A stretch of 64,000 nt of DNA from Yponomeuta sedellus (GCA_934045075.1 OW203726.1:7338860-7402859), one strand, 5' to 3'. Positions 1 through 14,635 are shown, counted from the first letter of the stretch. The notes: generated from the sequence alone by a model not told the origin. Translations and numbers: made by a program.

Positions 1-1166
1 TTCCCTCGATTTCAAACTCATTATCAGACCCTGAATTAGTGATTATGGGACCACCTGTAGACCACATCTCTTCTAGTAAACATTAAAATCATATAAAAAA
101 AAAATATTTAAACACAAAAACAAGAAGACAATAGCAAACTGAGAACTTCTTTCTTTTTAAAAGTCGGCTGAAAATAAAAAAATCAGTATCAACAACTCAA
201 GTAAAGGCCCCAGTACACAATGGCCAGAAATTTATTTTGTTTACTTATTTTATTTTATTTATTTACAAGTGTTACATAAGTATGTACACCACCAAGTTAT
301 TAAAAAAAATGCCGCAAAATGTGCAAAATTACGGGTTCAGATAAATCAATAAACTTGAAGGTCTTTTGATTTATCTTCATTGTGGCATAAGGATATTTTA
401 AGCGATATAAAACTCAAGTATTTTTACAAAAAATCATCGCAACAAAAAAGTACTCTATGACCAATGATCATCCCTGTAAGCGCAGCGGTCAGTGACGAAC
501 TAAACAATAGGACACTGTGAACACGGACGGGTCACGCTACGCCACGATTCCTTTGAAGTGTGTCCAAAAAACCGACAACTTTCCGATTGCGCGCCACGAT
601 GGACAAATTAGTGTCCACCACTACACACCATTGCCTGCACTGTACACAATGGCCATGACAAGAGTGGGCCAGGATGGGCCAAAGTGTACTGGGGCCTTAA
701 CAGTTAATACTAATTCTGCTGCGTTCCGTGAATTGTTTCATTATTGCATATTGTTTTCAACCACTCAAAAAGTCACTTGAACATTTAATTAAATCATTAA
801 GAAGCGTTTTTTTAAACATTTCAGTAATTAATTATATTGGCCGCATTAGGGTTTGAGTTAATAATTTTTTTTGAAGTTGGTCCTTCGAACCGGCAAAAAC
901 GAGACTTAGAATTATAACCGAAAATGGCGTGTCGAAGAAAAGGCCGGGTGAAAATTTCATCCAAATCGGTCGGTAAACGACAGAGTTAGCACCCTCGCGT
1001 AGTGGAACGCGTTCGAAATTCAAAAATCGGCTCCATAGGATGGCCGTATATCGTACATTCCCTACAACTTTGTCATACATCATTTTCGTCCAACTCTTGC
1101 CATTTCCGAGAAAACGTATTATGTTAGATCAGTGAGTATATCGCATTGTAGCTTTATATATATATA
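1..1166. repeat. Tail of a U-type unit (partial copy S0)
   Basis: The window opens inside a U unit. These bases match the last 1166 bases of U1 (32978-34143) and U2 (57446-58611) with the same order of parts: a possible exon tail, an A-rich stretch, the MITE at 205-697, then a 251-bp right arm from 916 that is shared with type A units. The only difference I found is one base: C at 597, as in U2, against A at 33574 in U1. The unit ends in a (TA)n tract and the first A unit follows without a gap. The array therefore extends beyond the left edge of the window. Confidence 0.9.
205..697. mobile_element. PIF/Harbinger-like MITE in partial unit S0
   Basis: Same element, with TAA at 202-204 and 698-700. 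It is present in all three U tails seen, so the MITE was in the passenger DNA before amplification. Confidence 0.73.
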
Positions 1167-2662
1167 ATGACTCGGGTCGTTCACCCGGTAGGTATTTGCG
1201 GCAGGCAGTACTTGCGGAGGGCTTCTATAAGGAAATCGATTTTCAGTACAAAATGTTCATACAAAGTTGGCCTTCATCAATCGTCAATAGCTCGGCCGGC
1301 AATTGGAAATTTCAAAATGTTTGATTTTTCTCAGGGACCTGAATATCTACGTGACACGATGCCATTCACAGATGAGCAATTTTTTTGGCCTTTGGCCTCC
1401 GTCGGTGGTACTAAAGAAATGCATTTTTGTATGAAAAATCCTATTTCGTGTGAAAATTTTCTATTAAAGTGCGTGATTTTCAAACTTTAATGGGTCGATG
1501 GCCAACTGGAACGCCACAGCACCTCGGCACTAAGTAGCCGCTCCCAGCCGAGTAGTAGTTTCGGCCTTTGGCCTCCGTCGGTGGTACTAAAGAAATGCAT
1601 TTTTGTATGAAAAATCCTATTTCGGGTGATTTTTTTCTATTATAGTGCGTGATTTTCAAACTTTAATGAGTCGATGGCCAACTGGAATGCCACAGCACCT
1701 CAGCACTAAGTAGCCGCTCCCAGCCGAGTAGTAGTTTTGGCCTTTGGCCTCCAACGGTGGTACTAAAGAAATGCATTTTTGTATGAAAATAACTATTTCG
1801 GGTGAAATTTTTCTATTAAAGTGGGTGATTTTCAAACTTTAATGGGTCGATGGCCAACTGGAATGCCACAGCACCTCGGCACTAAGTAGCCGCTCCCAGC
1901 CGAGTAGTAGTTTCGGCCTTTGGCCTCCGTCGGTGGTACTAAAGAAATGCATTTTTGTATGAAAATAACTATTTTGGGTGAAAATTTTCTATTAAAGTGG
2001 GTGATTTTCAAACTTTAATGGGTCGATGGCCAACTGGAATGCCACAGCACCTCGGCGTGGTGACGCCATTCTCAGCCAAGTACTCATTTTGGCGCTTAGC
2101 CTCTGTCGATGGTACAAAAAAATTAAGATTTTCTACGAAAAAGATGATTTTCAGTACAAATTTTTTGTAGAAATTCTCCATAGTAAATTTGACACCTTTG
2201 AAAGCCAATATCTCGGCCGCCATCTTGAAATGTCAGAATGTCGGATTTTTCTCATATACCTGGGTCCTTTGACGACACGATGCCGTTTACGGCTGGTCCC
2301 TGGCATGCGCCCAGTTGGCTGCCGACTTTTTTGCGTAGAGGTCGAAAAAAGGCCGATTTTCGGAGGGCTATAGCTCCGGTGGTATTTTGAATTTGGAACG
2401 ACCGTCGGCGGAACCGAAAATGGCGTGTCGAAGAAAAGGCCGGGTGAAAATTTCATCCAAATCGGTCGGTAAACGACAGAGTTAGCACCCTCGCGTAGTG
2501 GAACGCGTTCGAAATTCAAAAATCGGCTCCATAGGATGGCCGTATATCGTACATTCCCTACAACTTTGTCATACATCATTTTCGTCCAACTCTTGCCATT
2601 TCCGAGAAAACGTATTATGTTAGATCAGTGAGTATATCGCATTGTAGCTTTATATATATATA
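1167..2662. repeat. Reference type A unit (A1), 1496 bp
   Basis: Anatomy of the unit: a left end with a CGGGT-CGTTC-ACCCG hairpin at 1173-1187; a segment at about 1225-1386 containing TTTTCAGTACAAAATG and a CTCGGCCGGCAATT motif; four 176-bp sub-repeats from 1387 plus a partial fifth; a segment at about 2144-2330 that is a diverged relative of 1225-1386 (TTTTCAGTACAAATTTTTTG, CTCGGCCGCCATCTTG, shared GATTTTTCTCA); and a 251-bp right arm from 2412 shared with the U units. It ends in a TA tract at 2651-2662. The unit is thus built from two older repeat families and a conserved arm. Confidence 0.9.
1387..2142. repeat. 176-bp sub-repeats within unit A1
   Basis: Copies begin with GGCCTTTGGCCTCC or a close variant at 1387, 1563, 1739, 1915 and 2091, each exactly 176 bp apart. 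The fifth (GGCGCTTAGCCTC) keeps similarity for only about 50 bp before the next segment. The second half of the fourth copy is diverged, with GGCGTGGTGACGCC replacing GGCACTAAGTAGCC. Each copy carries the self-complementary GGCC-TTT-GGCC and the string GGTCGATGGCCAACTGGAA. The period is close to a nucleosome repeat length, which is common for satellite monomers. The same block recurs in every full-length A unit. Confidence 0.92.
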
Positions 2663-5654
2663 ATGACTCGGGTCGTTCACCCGGTAGGTATTTGCGGCAG
2701 GCAGTACTTGCGGAGGGCTTCTATAAGGAAATCGATTTTCAGTACAAAATGTTCATACAAAGTTGGCCTTCATCAATCGTCAATAGCTCGGCCGGCAATT
2801 GGAAATTTCAAAATGTTTGATTTTTCTCAGGGACCTGAATATCTACGTGACACGATGCCATTCACAGATGAGCAATTTTTTTGGCCTTTGGCCTCCGTCG
2901 GTGGTACTAAAGAAATGCATTTTTGTATGAAAAATCCTATTTCGTGTGAAAATTTTCTATTAAAGTGCGTGATTTTCAAACTTTAATGGGTCGATGGCCA
3001 ACTGGAACGCCACAGCACCTCGGCACTAAGTAGCCGCTCCCAGCCGAGTAGTAGTTTCGGCCTTTGGCCTCCGTCGGTGGTACTAAAGAAATGCATTTTT
3101 GTATGAAAAATCCTATTTCGGGTGATTTTTTTCTATTATAGTGCGTGATTTTCAAACTTTAATGAGTCGATGGCCAACTGGAATGCCACAGCACCTCAGC
3201 ACTAAGTAGCCGCTCCCAGCCGAGTAGTAGTTTTGGCCTTTGGCCTCCAACGGTGGTACTAAAGAAATGCATTTTTGTATGAAAATAACTATTTCGGGTG
3301 AAATTTTTCTATTAAAGTGGGTGATTTTCAAACTTTAATGGGTCGATGGCCAACTGGAATGCCACAGCACCTCGGCACTAAGTAGCCGCTCCCAGCCGAG
3401 TAGTAGTTTCGGCCTTTGGCCTCCGTCGGTGGTACTAAAGAAATGCATTTTTGTATGAAAATAACTATTTTGGGTGAAAATTTTCTATTAAAGTGGGTGA
3501 TTTTCAAACTTTAATGGGTCGATGGCCAACTGGAATGCCACAGCACCTCGGCGTGGTGACGCCATTCTCAGCCAAGTACTCATTTTGGCGCTTAGCCTCT
3601 GTCGATGGTACAAAAAAATTAAGATTTTCTACGAAAAAGATGATTTTCATTACAAATTTTTTGTAGAAATTCTCCATAGTAAATTTGACACCTTTGAAAG
3701 CCAATATCTCGGCCGCCATCTTGAAATGTCAGAATGTCGGATTTTTCTCATATACCTGGGTCCTTTGACGACACGATGCCGTTTACGGCTGGTCCCTGGC
3801 ATGCGCCCAGTTGGCTGCCGACTTTTTTGCGTAGAGGTCGAAAAAAGGCCGATTTTCGGAGGGCTATAGCTCCGGTGGTATTTTGAATTTGGAACGACCG
3901 TCGGCGGAACCGAAAATGGCGTGTCGAAGAAAAGGCCGGGTGAAAATTTCATCCAAATCGGTCGGTAAACGACAGAGTTAGCACCCTCGCGTAGTGGAAC
4001 GCGTTCGAAATTCAAAAATCGGCTCCATAGGATGGCCGTATATCGTACATTCCCTACAACTTTGTCATACATCATTTTCGTCCAACTCTTGCCATTTCCG
4101 AGAAAACGTATTATGTTAGATCAGTGAGTATATCGCATTGTAGCTTTATATATATATAATGACTCGGGTCGTTCACCCGGTAGGTATTTGCGGCAGGCAG
4201 TACTTGCGGAGGGCTTCTATAAGGAAATCGATTTTCAGTACAAAATGTTCATACAAAGTTGGCCTTCATCAATCGTCAATAGCTCGGCCGGCAATTGGAA
4301 ATTTCAAAATGTTTGATTTTTCTCAGGGACCTGAATATCTACGTGACACGATGCCATTCACAGATGAGCAATTTTTTTGGCCTTTGGCCTCCGTCGGTGG
4401 TACTAAAGAAATGCATTTTTGTATGAAAAATCCTATTTCGTGTGAAAATTTTCTATTAAAGTGCGTGATTTTCAAACTTTAATGGGTCGATGGCCAACTG
4501 GAACGCCACAGCACCTCGGCACTAAGTAGCCGCTCCCAGCCGAGTAGTAGTTTCGGCCTTTGGCCTCCGTCGGTGGTACTAAAGAAATGCATTTTTGTAT
4601 GAAAAATCCTATTTCGGGTGATTTTTTTCTATTATAGTGCGTGATTTTCAAACTTTAATGAGTCGATGGCCAACTGGAATGCCACAGCACCTCAGCACTA
4701 AGTAGCCGCTCCCAGCCGAGTAGTAGTTTTGGCCTTTGGCCTCCAACGGTGGTACTAAAGAAATGCATTTTTGTATGAAAATAACTATTTCGGGTGAAAT
4801 TTTTCTATTAAAGTGGGTGATTTTCAAACTTTAATGGGTCGATGGCCAACTGGAATGCCACAGCACCTCGGCACTAAGTAGCCGCTCCCAGCCGAGTAGT
4901 AGTTTCGGCCTTTGGCCTCCGTCGGTGGTACTAAAGAAATGCATTTTTGTATGAAAATAACTATTTTGGGTGAAAATTTTCTATTAAAGTGGGTGATTTT
5001 CAAACTTTAATGGGTCGATGGCCAACTGGAATGCCACAGCACCTCGGCGTGGTGACGCCATTCTCAGCCAAGTACTCATTTTGGCGCTTAGCCTCTGTCG
5101 ATGGTACAAAAAAATTAAGATTTTCTACGAAAAAGATGATTTTCAGTACAAATTTTTTGTAGAAATTCTCCATAGTAAATTTGACACCTTTGAAAGCCAA
5201 TATCTCGGCCGCCATCTTGAAATGTCAGAATGTCGGATTTTTCTCATATACCTGGGTCCTTTGACGACACGATGCCGTTTACGGCTGGTCCCTGGCATGC
5301 GCCCAGTTGGCTGCCGACTTTTTTGCGTAGAGGTCGAAAAAAGGCCGATTTTCGGAGGGCTATAGCTCCGGTGGTATTTTGAATTTGGAACGACCGTCGG
5401 CGGAACCGAAAATGGCGTGTCGAAGAAAAGGCCGGGTGAAAATTTCATCCAAATCGGTCGGTAAACGACAGAGTTAGCACCCTCGCGTAGTGGAACGCGT
5501 TCGAAATTCAAAAATCGGCTCCATAGGATGGCCGTATATCGTACATTCCCTACAACTTTGTCATACATCATTTTCGTCCAACTCTTGCCATTTCCGAGAA
5601 AACGTATTATGTTAGATCAGTGAGTATATCGCATTGTAGCTTTATATATATATA

Positions 5655-7155
5655 ATGACTCGGGTCGTTCACCCGGTAGGTATTTGCGGCAGGCAGTACT
5701 TGCGGAGGGCTTCTATAAGGAAATCGATTTTCAGTACAAAATGTTCATACAAAGTTGGCCTTCATCAATCGTCAATAGCTCGGCCGGCAATTGGAAATTT
5801 CAAAATGTTTGATTTTTCTCAGGGACCTGAATATCTACGTGACACGATGCCATTCACAGATGAGCAATTTTTTTGGCCTTTGGCCTCCGTCGGTGGTACT
5901 AAAGAAATGCATTTTTGTATGAAAAATCCTATTTCGTGTGAAAATTTTCTATTAAAGTGCGTGATTTTCAAACTTTAATGGGTCGATGGCCAACTGGAAC
6001 GCCACAGCACCTCGGCACTAAGTAGCCGCTCCCAGCCGAGTAGTAGTTTCGGCCTTTGGCCTCCGTCGGTGGTACTAAAGAAATGCATTTTTGTATGAAA
6101 AATCCTATTTCGGGTGATTTTTTTCTATTATAGTGCGTGATTTTCAAACTTTAATGAGTCGATGGCCAACTGGAATGCCACAGCACCTCAGCACTAAGTA
6201 GCCGCTCCCAGCCGAGTAGTAGTTTTGGCCTTTGGCCTCCAACGGTGGTACTAAAGAAATGCATTTTTGTATGAAAATAACTATTTCGGGTGAAATTTTT
6301 CTATTAAAGTGGGTGATTTTCAAACTTTAATGGGTCGATGGCCAACTGGAATGCCACAGCACCTCGGCACTAAGTAGCCGCTCCCAGCCGAGTAGTAGTT
6401 TCGGCCTTTGGCCTCCGTCGGTGGTACTAAAGAAATGCATTTTTGTATGAAAATAACTATTTTGGGTGAAAATTTTCTATTAAAGTGGGTGATTTTCAAA
6501 CTTTAATGGGTCGATGGCCAACTGGAATGCCACAGCACCTCGGCGTGGTGACGCCATTCTCAGCCAAGTACTCATTTTGGCGCTTAGCCTCTGTCGATGG
6601 TACAAAAAAATTAAGATTTTCTACGAAAAAGATGATTTTCATTACAAATTTTTTGTAGAAATTCTCCATAGTAAATTTGACACCTTTGAAAGCCAATATC
6701 TCGGCCGCCATCTTGAAATGTCAGAATGTCGGATTTTTCTCATATACCTGGGTCCTTTGACGACACGATGCCGTTTACGGCTGGTCCCTGGCATGCGCCC
6801 AGTTGGCTGCCGACTTTTTTGCGTAGAGGTCGAAAAAAGGCCGATTTTCGGAGGGCTATAGCTCCGGTGGTATTTTGAATTTGGAACGACCGTCGGCGGA
6901 ACCGAAAATGGCGTGTCGAAGAAAAGGCCGGGTGAAAATTTCATCCAAATCGGTCGGTAAACGACAGAGTTAGCACCCTCGCGTAGTGGAACGCGTTCGA
7001 AATTCAAAAATCGGCTCCATAGGATGGCCGTATATCGTACATTCCCTACAACTTTGTCATACATCATTTTCGTCCAACTCTTGCCATTTCCGAGAAAACG
7101 TATTATGTTAGATCAGTGAGTATATCGCATTGTAGCTTTATATATATATAATAAT
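5655..7155. repeat. Unit A4 with lengthened TA tract (1501 bp)
   Basis: It is like its neighbours but its terminal tract reads TATATATATAATAATATGACTC across the boundary, which adds 5 bp. It also carries T at unit offset 987. The longer tract makes it distinguishable from the other near-identical units and useful as a marker for assembly checks. Confidence 0.85.
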
Positions 7156-10100
7156 ATGACTCGGGTCGTTCACCCGGTAGGTATTTGCGGCAGGCAGTAC
7201 TTGCGGAGGGCTTCTATAAGGAAATCGATTTTCAGTACAAAATGTTCATACAAAGTTGGCCTTCATCAATCGTCAATAGCTCGGCCGGCAATTGGAAATT
7301 TCAAAATGTTTGATTTTTCTCAGGGACCTGAATATCTACGTGACACGATGCCATTCACAGATGAGCAATTTTTTTGGCCTTTGGCCTCCGTCGGTGGTAC
7401 TAAAGAAATGCATTTTTGTATGAAAAATCCTATTTCGTGTGAAAATTTTCTATTAAAGTGCGTGATTTTCAAACTTTAATGGGTCGATGGCCAACTGGAA
7501 CGCCACAGCACCTCGGCACTAAGTAGCCGCTCCCAGCCGAGTAGTAGTTTCGGCCTTTGGCCTCCGTCGGTGGTACTAAAGAAATGCATTTTTGTATGAA
7601 AAATCCTATTTCGGGTGATTTTTTTCTATTATAGTGCGTGATTTTCAAACTTTAATGAGTCGATGGCCAACTGGAATGCCACAGCACCTCAGCACTAAGT
7701 AGCCGCTCCCAGCCGAGTAGTAGTTTTGGCCTTTGGCCTCCAACGGTGGTACTAAAGAAATGCATTTTTGTATGAAAATAACTATTTCGGGTGAAATTTT
7801 TCTATTAAAGTGGGTGATTTTCAAACTTTAATGGGTCGATGGCCAACTGGAATGCCACAGCACCTCGGCACTAAGTAGCCGCTCCCAGCCGAGTAGTAGT
7901 TTCGGCCTTTGGCCTCCGTCGGTGGTACTAAAGAAATGCATTTTTGTATGAAAATAACTATTTTGGGTGAAAATTTTCTATTAAAGTGGGTGATTTTCAA
8001 ACTTTAATGGGTCGATGGCCAACTGGAATGCCACAGCACCTCGGCGTGGTGACGCCATTCTCAGCCAAGTACTCATTTTGGCGCTTAGCCTCTGTCGATG
8101 GTACAAAAAAATTAAGATTTTCTACGAAAAAGATGATTTTCATTACAAATTTTTTGTAGAAATTCTCCATAGTAAATTTGACACCTTTGAAAGCCAATAT
8201 CTCGGCCGCCATCTTGAAATGTCAGAATGTCGGATTTTTCTCATATACCTGGGTCCTTTGACGACACGATGCCGTTTACGGCTGGTCCCTGGCATGCGCC
8301 CAGTTGGCTGCCGACTTTTTTGCGTAGAGGTCGAAAAAAGGCCGATTTTCGGAGGGCTATAGCTCCGGTGGTATTTTGAATTTGGAACGACCGTCGGCGG
8401 AACCGAAAATGGCGTGTCGAAGAAAAGGCCGGGTGAAAATTTCATCCAAATCGGTCGGTAAACGACAGAGTTAGCACCCTCGCGTAGTGGAACGCGTTCG
8501 AAATTCAAAAATCGGCTCCATAGGATGGCCGTATATCGTACATTCCCTACAACTTTGTCATACATCATTTTCGTCCAACTCTTGCCATTTCCGAGAAAAC
8601 GTATTATGTTAGATCAGTGAGTATATCGCATTGTAGCTTTATATATATATAATGACTCGGGTCGTTCACCCGGTAGGTATTTGCGGCAGGCAGTACTTGC
8701 GGAGGGCTTCTATAAGGAAATCGATTTTCAGTACAAAATGTTCATACAAAGTTGGCCTTCATCAATCGTCAATAGCTCGGCCGGCAATTGGAAATTTCAA
8801 AATGTTTGATTTTTCTCAGGGACCTGAATATCTACGTGACACGATGCCATTCACAGATGAGCAATTTTTTTGGCCTTTGGCCTCCGTCGGTGGTACTAAA
8901 GAAATGCATTTTTGTATGAAAAATCCTATTTCGTGTGAAAATTTTCTATTAAAGTGCGTGATTTTCAAACTTTAATGGGTCGATGGCCAACTGGAACGCC
9001 ACAGCACCTCGGCACTAAGTAGCCGCTCCCAGCCGAGTAGTAGTTTCGGCCTTTGGCCTCCGTCGGTGGTACTAAAGAAATGCATTTTTGTATGAAAAAT
9101 CCTATTTCGGGTGATTTTTTTCTATTATAGTGCGTGATTTTCAAACTTTAATGAGTCGATGGCCAACTGGAATGCCACAGCACCTCAGCACTAAGTAGCC
9201 GCTCCCAGCCGAGTAGTAGTTTTGGCCTTTGGCCTCCAACGGTGGTACTAAAGAAATGCATTTTTGTATGAAAATAACTATTTCGGGTGAAATTTTTCTA
9301 TTAAAGTGGGTGATTTTCAAACTTTAATGGGTCGATGGCCAACTGGAATGCCACAGCACCTCGGCACTAAGTAGCCGCTCCCAGCCGAGTAGTAGTTTCG
9401 GCCTTTGGCCTCCGTCGGTGGTACTAAAGAAATGCATTTTTGTATGAAAATAACTATTTTGGGTGAAAATTTTCTATTAAAGTGGGTGATTTTCAAACTT
9501 TAATGGGTCGATGGCCAACTGGAATGCCACAGCACCTCGGCGTGGTGACGCCATTCTCAGCCAAGTACTCATTTTGGCGCTTAGCCTCTGTCGATGGTAC
9601 AAAAAAATTAAGATTTTCTACGAAAAAGATGATTTTCAGTACAAATTTTTTGTAGAAATTCTCCATAGTAAATTTGACACCTTTGAAAGCCAATATCTCG
9701 GCCGCCATCTTGAAATGTCAGAATGTCGGATTTTTCTCATATACCTGGGTCCTTTGACGACACGATGCCGTTTACGGCTGGTCCCTGGCATGCGCCCAGT
9801 TGGCTGCCGACTTTTTTGCGTAGAGGTCGAAAAAAGGCCGATTTTCGGAGGGCTATAGCTCCGGTGGTATTTTGAATTTGGAACGACCGTCGGCGGAACC
9901 GAAAATGGCGTGTCGAAGAAAAGGCCGGGTGAAAATTTCATCCAAATCGGTCGGTAAACGACAGAGTTAGCACCCTCGCGTAGTGGAACGCGTTCGAAAT
10001 TCAAAAATCGGCTCCATAGGATGGCCGTATATCGTACATTCCCTACAACTTTGTCATACATCATTTTCGTCCAACTCTTGCCATTTCCGAGAAAACGTAT

Positions 10101-11643
10101 TATGTTAGATCAGTGAGTATATCGCATTGTAGCTTTATATATATATAATGACTCGGGTCGTTCACCCGGTAGGTATTTGCGGCAGGCAGTACTTGCGGAG
10201 GGCTTCTATAAGGAAATCGATTTTCAGTACAAAATGTTCATACAAAGTTGGCCTTCATCAATCGTCAATAGCTCGGCCGGCAATTGGAAATTTCAAAATG
10301 TTTGATTTTTCTCAGGGACCTGAATATCTACGTGACACGATGCCATTCACAGATGAGCAATTTTTTTGGCCTTTGGCCTCCGTCGGTGGTACTAAAGAAA
10401 TGCATTTTTGTATGAAAAATCCTATTTCGTGTGAAAATTTTCTATTAAAGTGCGTGATTTTCAAACTTTAATGGGTCGATGGCCAACTGGAACGCCACAG
10501 CACCTCGGCACTAAGTAGCCGCTCCCAGCCGAGTAGTAGTTTCGGCCTTTGGCCTCCGTCGGTGGTACTAAAGAAATGCATTTTTGTATGAAAAATCCTA
10601 TTTCGGGTGATTTTTTTCTATTATAGTGCGTGATTTTCAAACTTTAATGAGTCGATGGCCAACTGGAATGCCACAGCACCTCAGCACTAAGTAGCCGCTC
10701 CCAGCCGAGTAGTAGTTTTGGCCTTTGGCCTCCAACGGTGGTACTAAAGAAATGCATTTTTGTATGAAAATAACTATTTCGGGTGAAATTTTTCTATTAA
10801 AGTGGGTGATTTTCAAACTTTAATGGGTCGATGGCCAACTGGAATGCCACAGCACCTCGGCACTAAGTAGCCGCTCCCAGCCGAGTAGTAGTTTCGGCCT
10901 TTGGCCTCCGTCGGTGGTACTAAAGAAATGCATTTTTGTATGAAAATAACTATTTTGGGTGAAAATTTTCTATTAAAGTGGGTGATTTTCAAACTTTAAT
11001 GGGTCGATGGCCAACTGGAATGCCACAGCACCTCGGCGTGGTGACGCCATTCTCAGCCAAGTACTCATTTTGGCGCTTAGCCTCTGTCGATGGTACAAAA
11101 AAATTAAGATTTTCTACGAAAAAGATGATTTTCAGTACAAATTTTTTGTAGAAATTCTCCATAGTAAATTTGACACCTTTGAAAGCCAATATCTCGGCCG
11201 CCATCTTGAAATGTCAGAATGTCGGATTTTTCTCATATACCTGGGTCCTTTGACGACACGATGCCGTTTACGGCTGGTCCCTGGCATGCGCCCAGTTGGC
11301 TGCCGACTTTTTTGCGTAGAGGTCGAAAAAAGGCCGATTTTCGGAGGGCTATAGCTCCGGTGGTATTTTGAATTTGGAACGACCGTCGGCGGAACCGAAA
11401 ATGGCGTGTCGAAGAAAAGGCCGGGTGAAAATTTCATCCAAATCGGTCGGTAAACGACAGAGTTAGCACCCTCGCGTAGTGGAACGCGTTCGAAATTCAA
11501 AAATCGGCTCCATAGGATGGCCGTATATCGTACATTCCCTACAACTTTGTCATACATCATTTTCGTCCAACTCTTGCCATTTCCGAGAAAACGTATTATG
11601 TTAGATCAGTGAGTATATCGCATTGTAGCTTTATATATATATA

Positions 11644-13139
11644 ATGACTCGGGTCGTTCACCCGGTAGGTATTTGCGGCAGGCAGTACTTGCGGAGGGCT
11701 TCTATAAGGAAATCGATTTTCAGTACAAAATGTTCATACAAAGTTGGCCTTCATCAATCGTCAATAGCTCGGCCGGCAATTGGAAATTTCAAAATGTTTG
11801 ATTTTTCTCAGGGACCTGAATATCTACGTGACACGATGCCATTCACAGATGAGCAATTTTTTTGGCCTTTGGCCTCCGTCGGTGGTACTAAAGAAATGCA
11901 TTTTTGTATGAAAAATCCTATTTCGTGTGAAAATTTTCTATTAAAGTGCGTGATTTTCAAACTTTAATGGGTCGATGGCCAACTGGAACGCCACAGCACC
12001 TCGGCACTAAGTAGCCGCTCCCAGCCGAGTAGTAGTTTCGGCCTTTGGCCTCCGTCGGTGGTACTAAAGAAATGCATTTTTGTATGAAAAATCCTATTTC
12101 GGGTGATTTTTTTCTATTATAGTGCGTGATTTTCAAACTTTAATGAGTCGATGGCCAACTGGAATGCCACAGCACCTCAGCACTAAGTAGCCGCTCCCAG
12201 CCGAGTAGTAGTTTTGGCCTTTGGCCTCCAACGGTGGTACTAAAGAAATGCATTTTTGTATGAAAATAACTATTTCGGGTGAAATTTTTCTATTAAAGTG
12301 GGTGATTTTCAAACTTTATTGGGTCGATGGCCAACTGGAATGCCACAGCACCTCGGCACTAAGTAGCCGCTCCCAGCCGAGTAGTAGTTTCGGCCTTTGG
12401 CCTCCGTCGGTGGTACTAAAGAAATGCATTTTTGTATAAAAATAACTATTTTGGGTGAAAATTTTCTATTAAAGTGGGTGATTTTCAAACTTTAATGGGT
12501 CGATGGCCAACTGGAATGCCACAGCACCTCGGCGTGGTGACGCCATTCTCAGCCAAGTACTCATTTTGGCGCTTAGCCTCTGTCGATGGTACAAAAAAAT
12601 TAAGATTTTCTACGAAAAAGATGATTTTCAGTACAAATTTTTTGTAGAAATTCTCCATAGTAAATTTGACACCTTTGAAAGCCAATATCTCGGCCGCCAT
12701 CTTGAAATGTCAGAATGTCGGATTTTTCTCATATACCTGGGTCCTTTGACGACACGATGCCGTTTACGGCTGGTCCCTGGCATGCGCCCAGTTGGCTGCC
12801 GACTTTTTTGCGTAGAGGTCGAAAAAAGGCCGATTTTCGGAGGGCTATAGCTCCGGTGGTATTTTGAATTTGGAACGACCGTCGGCGGAACCGAAAATGG
12901 CGTGTCGAAGAAAAGGCCGGGTGAAAATTTCATCCAAATCGGTCGGTAAACGACAGAGTTAGCACCCTCGCGTAGTGGAACGCGTTCGAAATTCAAAAAT
13001 CGGCTCCATAGGATGGCCGTATATCGTACATTCCCTACAACTTTGTCATACATCATTTTCGTCCAACTCTTGCCATTTCCGAGAAAACGTATTATGTTAG
13101 ATCAGTGAGTATATCGCATTGTAGCTTTATATATATATA
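11644..13139. repeat. Unit A8 with private substitutions
   Basis: Two bases set this unit apart from its neighbours: T instead of A at 12319 (CTTTATTGGGTC) and A instead of G at 12438 (TTTGTATAAAAA). The first removes a TAA stop and opens a 72-codon frame over 12221-12439 that is absent from the other units. That frame is an accident of the substitution, not a gene. Confidence 0.8.
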
Positions 13140-14635
13140 ATGACTCGGGTCGTTCACCCGGTAGGTATTTGCGGCAGGCAGTACTTGCGGAGGGCTTCTA
13201 TAAGGAAATCGATTTTCAGTACAAAATGTTCATACAAAGTTGGCCTTCATCAATCGTCAATAGCTCGGCCGGCAATTGGAAATTTCAAAATGTTTGATTT
13301 TTCTCAGGGACCTGAATATCTACGTGACACGATGCCATTCACAGATGAGCAATTTTTTTGGCCTTTGGCCTCCGTCGGTGGTACTAAAGAAATGCATTTT
13401 TGTATGAAAAATCCTATTTCGTGTGAAAATTTTCTATTAAAGTGCGTGATTTTCAAACTTTAATGGGTCGATGGCCAACTGGAACGCCACAGCACCTCGG
13501 CACTAAGTAGCCGCTCCCAGCCGAGTAGTAGTTTCGGCCTTTGGCCTCCGTCGGTGGTACTAAAGAAATGCATTTTTGTATGAAAAATCCTATTTCGGGT
13601 GATTTTTTTCTATTATAGTGCGTGATTTTCAAACTTTAATGAGTCGATGGCCAACTGGAATGCCACAGCACCTCAGCACTAAGTAGCCGCTCCCAGCCGA
13701 GTAGTAGTTTTGGCCTTTGGCCTCCAACGGTGGTACTAAAGAAATGCATTTTTGTATGAAAATAACTATTTCGGGTGAAATTTTTCTATTAAAGTGGGTG
13801 ATTTTCAAACTTTAATGGGTCGATGGCCAACTGGAATGCCACAGCACCTCGGCACTAAGTAGCCGCTCCCAGCCGAGTAGTAGTTTCGGCCTTTGGCCTC
13901 CGTCGGTGGTACTAAAGAAATGCATTTTTGTATGAAAATAACTATTTTGGGTGAAAATTTTCTATTAAAGTGGGTGATTTTCAAACTTTAATGGGTCGAT
14001 GGCCAACTGGAATGCCACAGCACCTCGGCGTGGTGACGCCATTCTCAGCCAAGTACTCATTTTGGCGCTTAGCCTCTGTCGATGGTACAAAAAAATTAAG
14101 ATTTTCTACGAAAAAGATGATTTTCAGTACAAATTTTTTGTAGAAATTCTCCATAGTAAATTTGACACCTTTGAAAGCCAATATCTCGGCCGCCATCTTG
14201 AAATGTCAGAATGTCGGATTTTTCTCATATACCTGGGTCCTTTGACGACACGATGCCGTTTACGGCTGGTCCCTGGCATGCGCCCAGTTGGCTGCCGACT
14301 TTTTTGCGTAGAGGTCGAAAAAAGGCCGATTTTCGGAGGGCTATAGCTCCGGTGGTATTTTGAATTTGGAACGACCGTCGGCGGAACCGAAAATGGCGTG
14401 TCGAAGAAAAGGCCGGGTGAAAATTTCATCCAAATCGGTCGGTAAACGACAGAGTTAGCACCCTCGCGTAGTGGAACGCGTTCGAAATTCAAAAATCGGC
14501 TCCATAGGATGGCCGTATATCGTACATTCCCTACAACTTTGTCATACATCATTTTCGTCCAACTCTTGCCATTTCCGAGAAAACGTATTATGTTAGATCA
14601 GTGAGTATATCGCATTGTAGCTTTATATATATATA

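Noticed and set aside
517..780. 87-codon frame in the U tail
   Set aside because: It begins with GTG inside the MITE and runs across the MITE's right terminus into flanking DNA, so it cannot be a conserved gene.
1167..1490. 107-codon frame at the start of every A unit
   Set aside because: It recurs with every unit, overlaps equally long frames elsewhere in the unit, shows no domain, and substitutions between variants do not favour synonymous sites as far as I can see.
2151..2579. 142-codon minus-strand frame in each A unit (176 codons in A13-A16)
   Set aside because: It is a satellite shadow frame: its length changes with single substitutions, there is no recognisable motif, and a plus-strand frame of similar length overlaps it.
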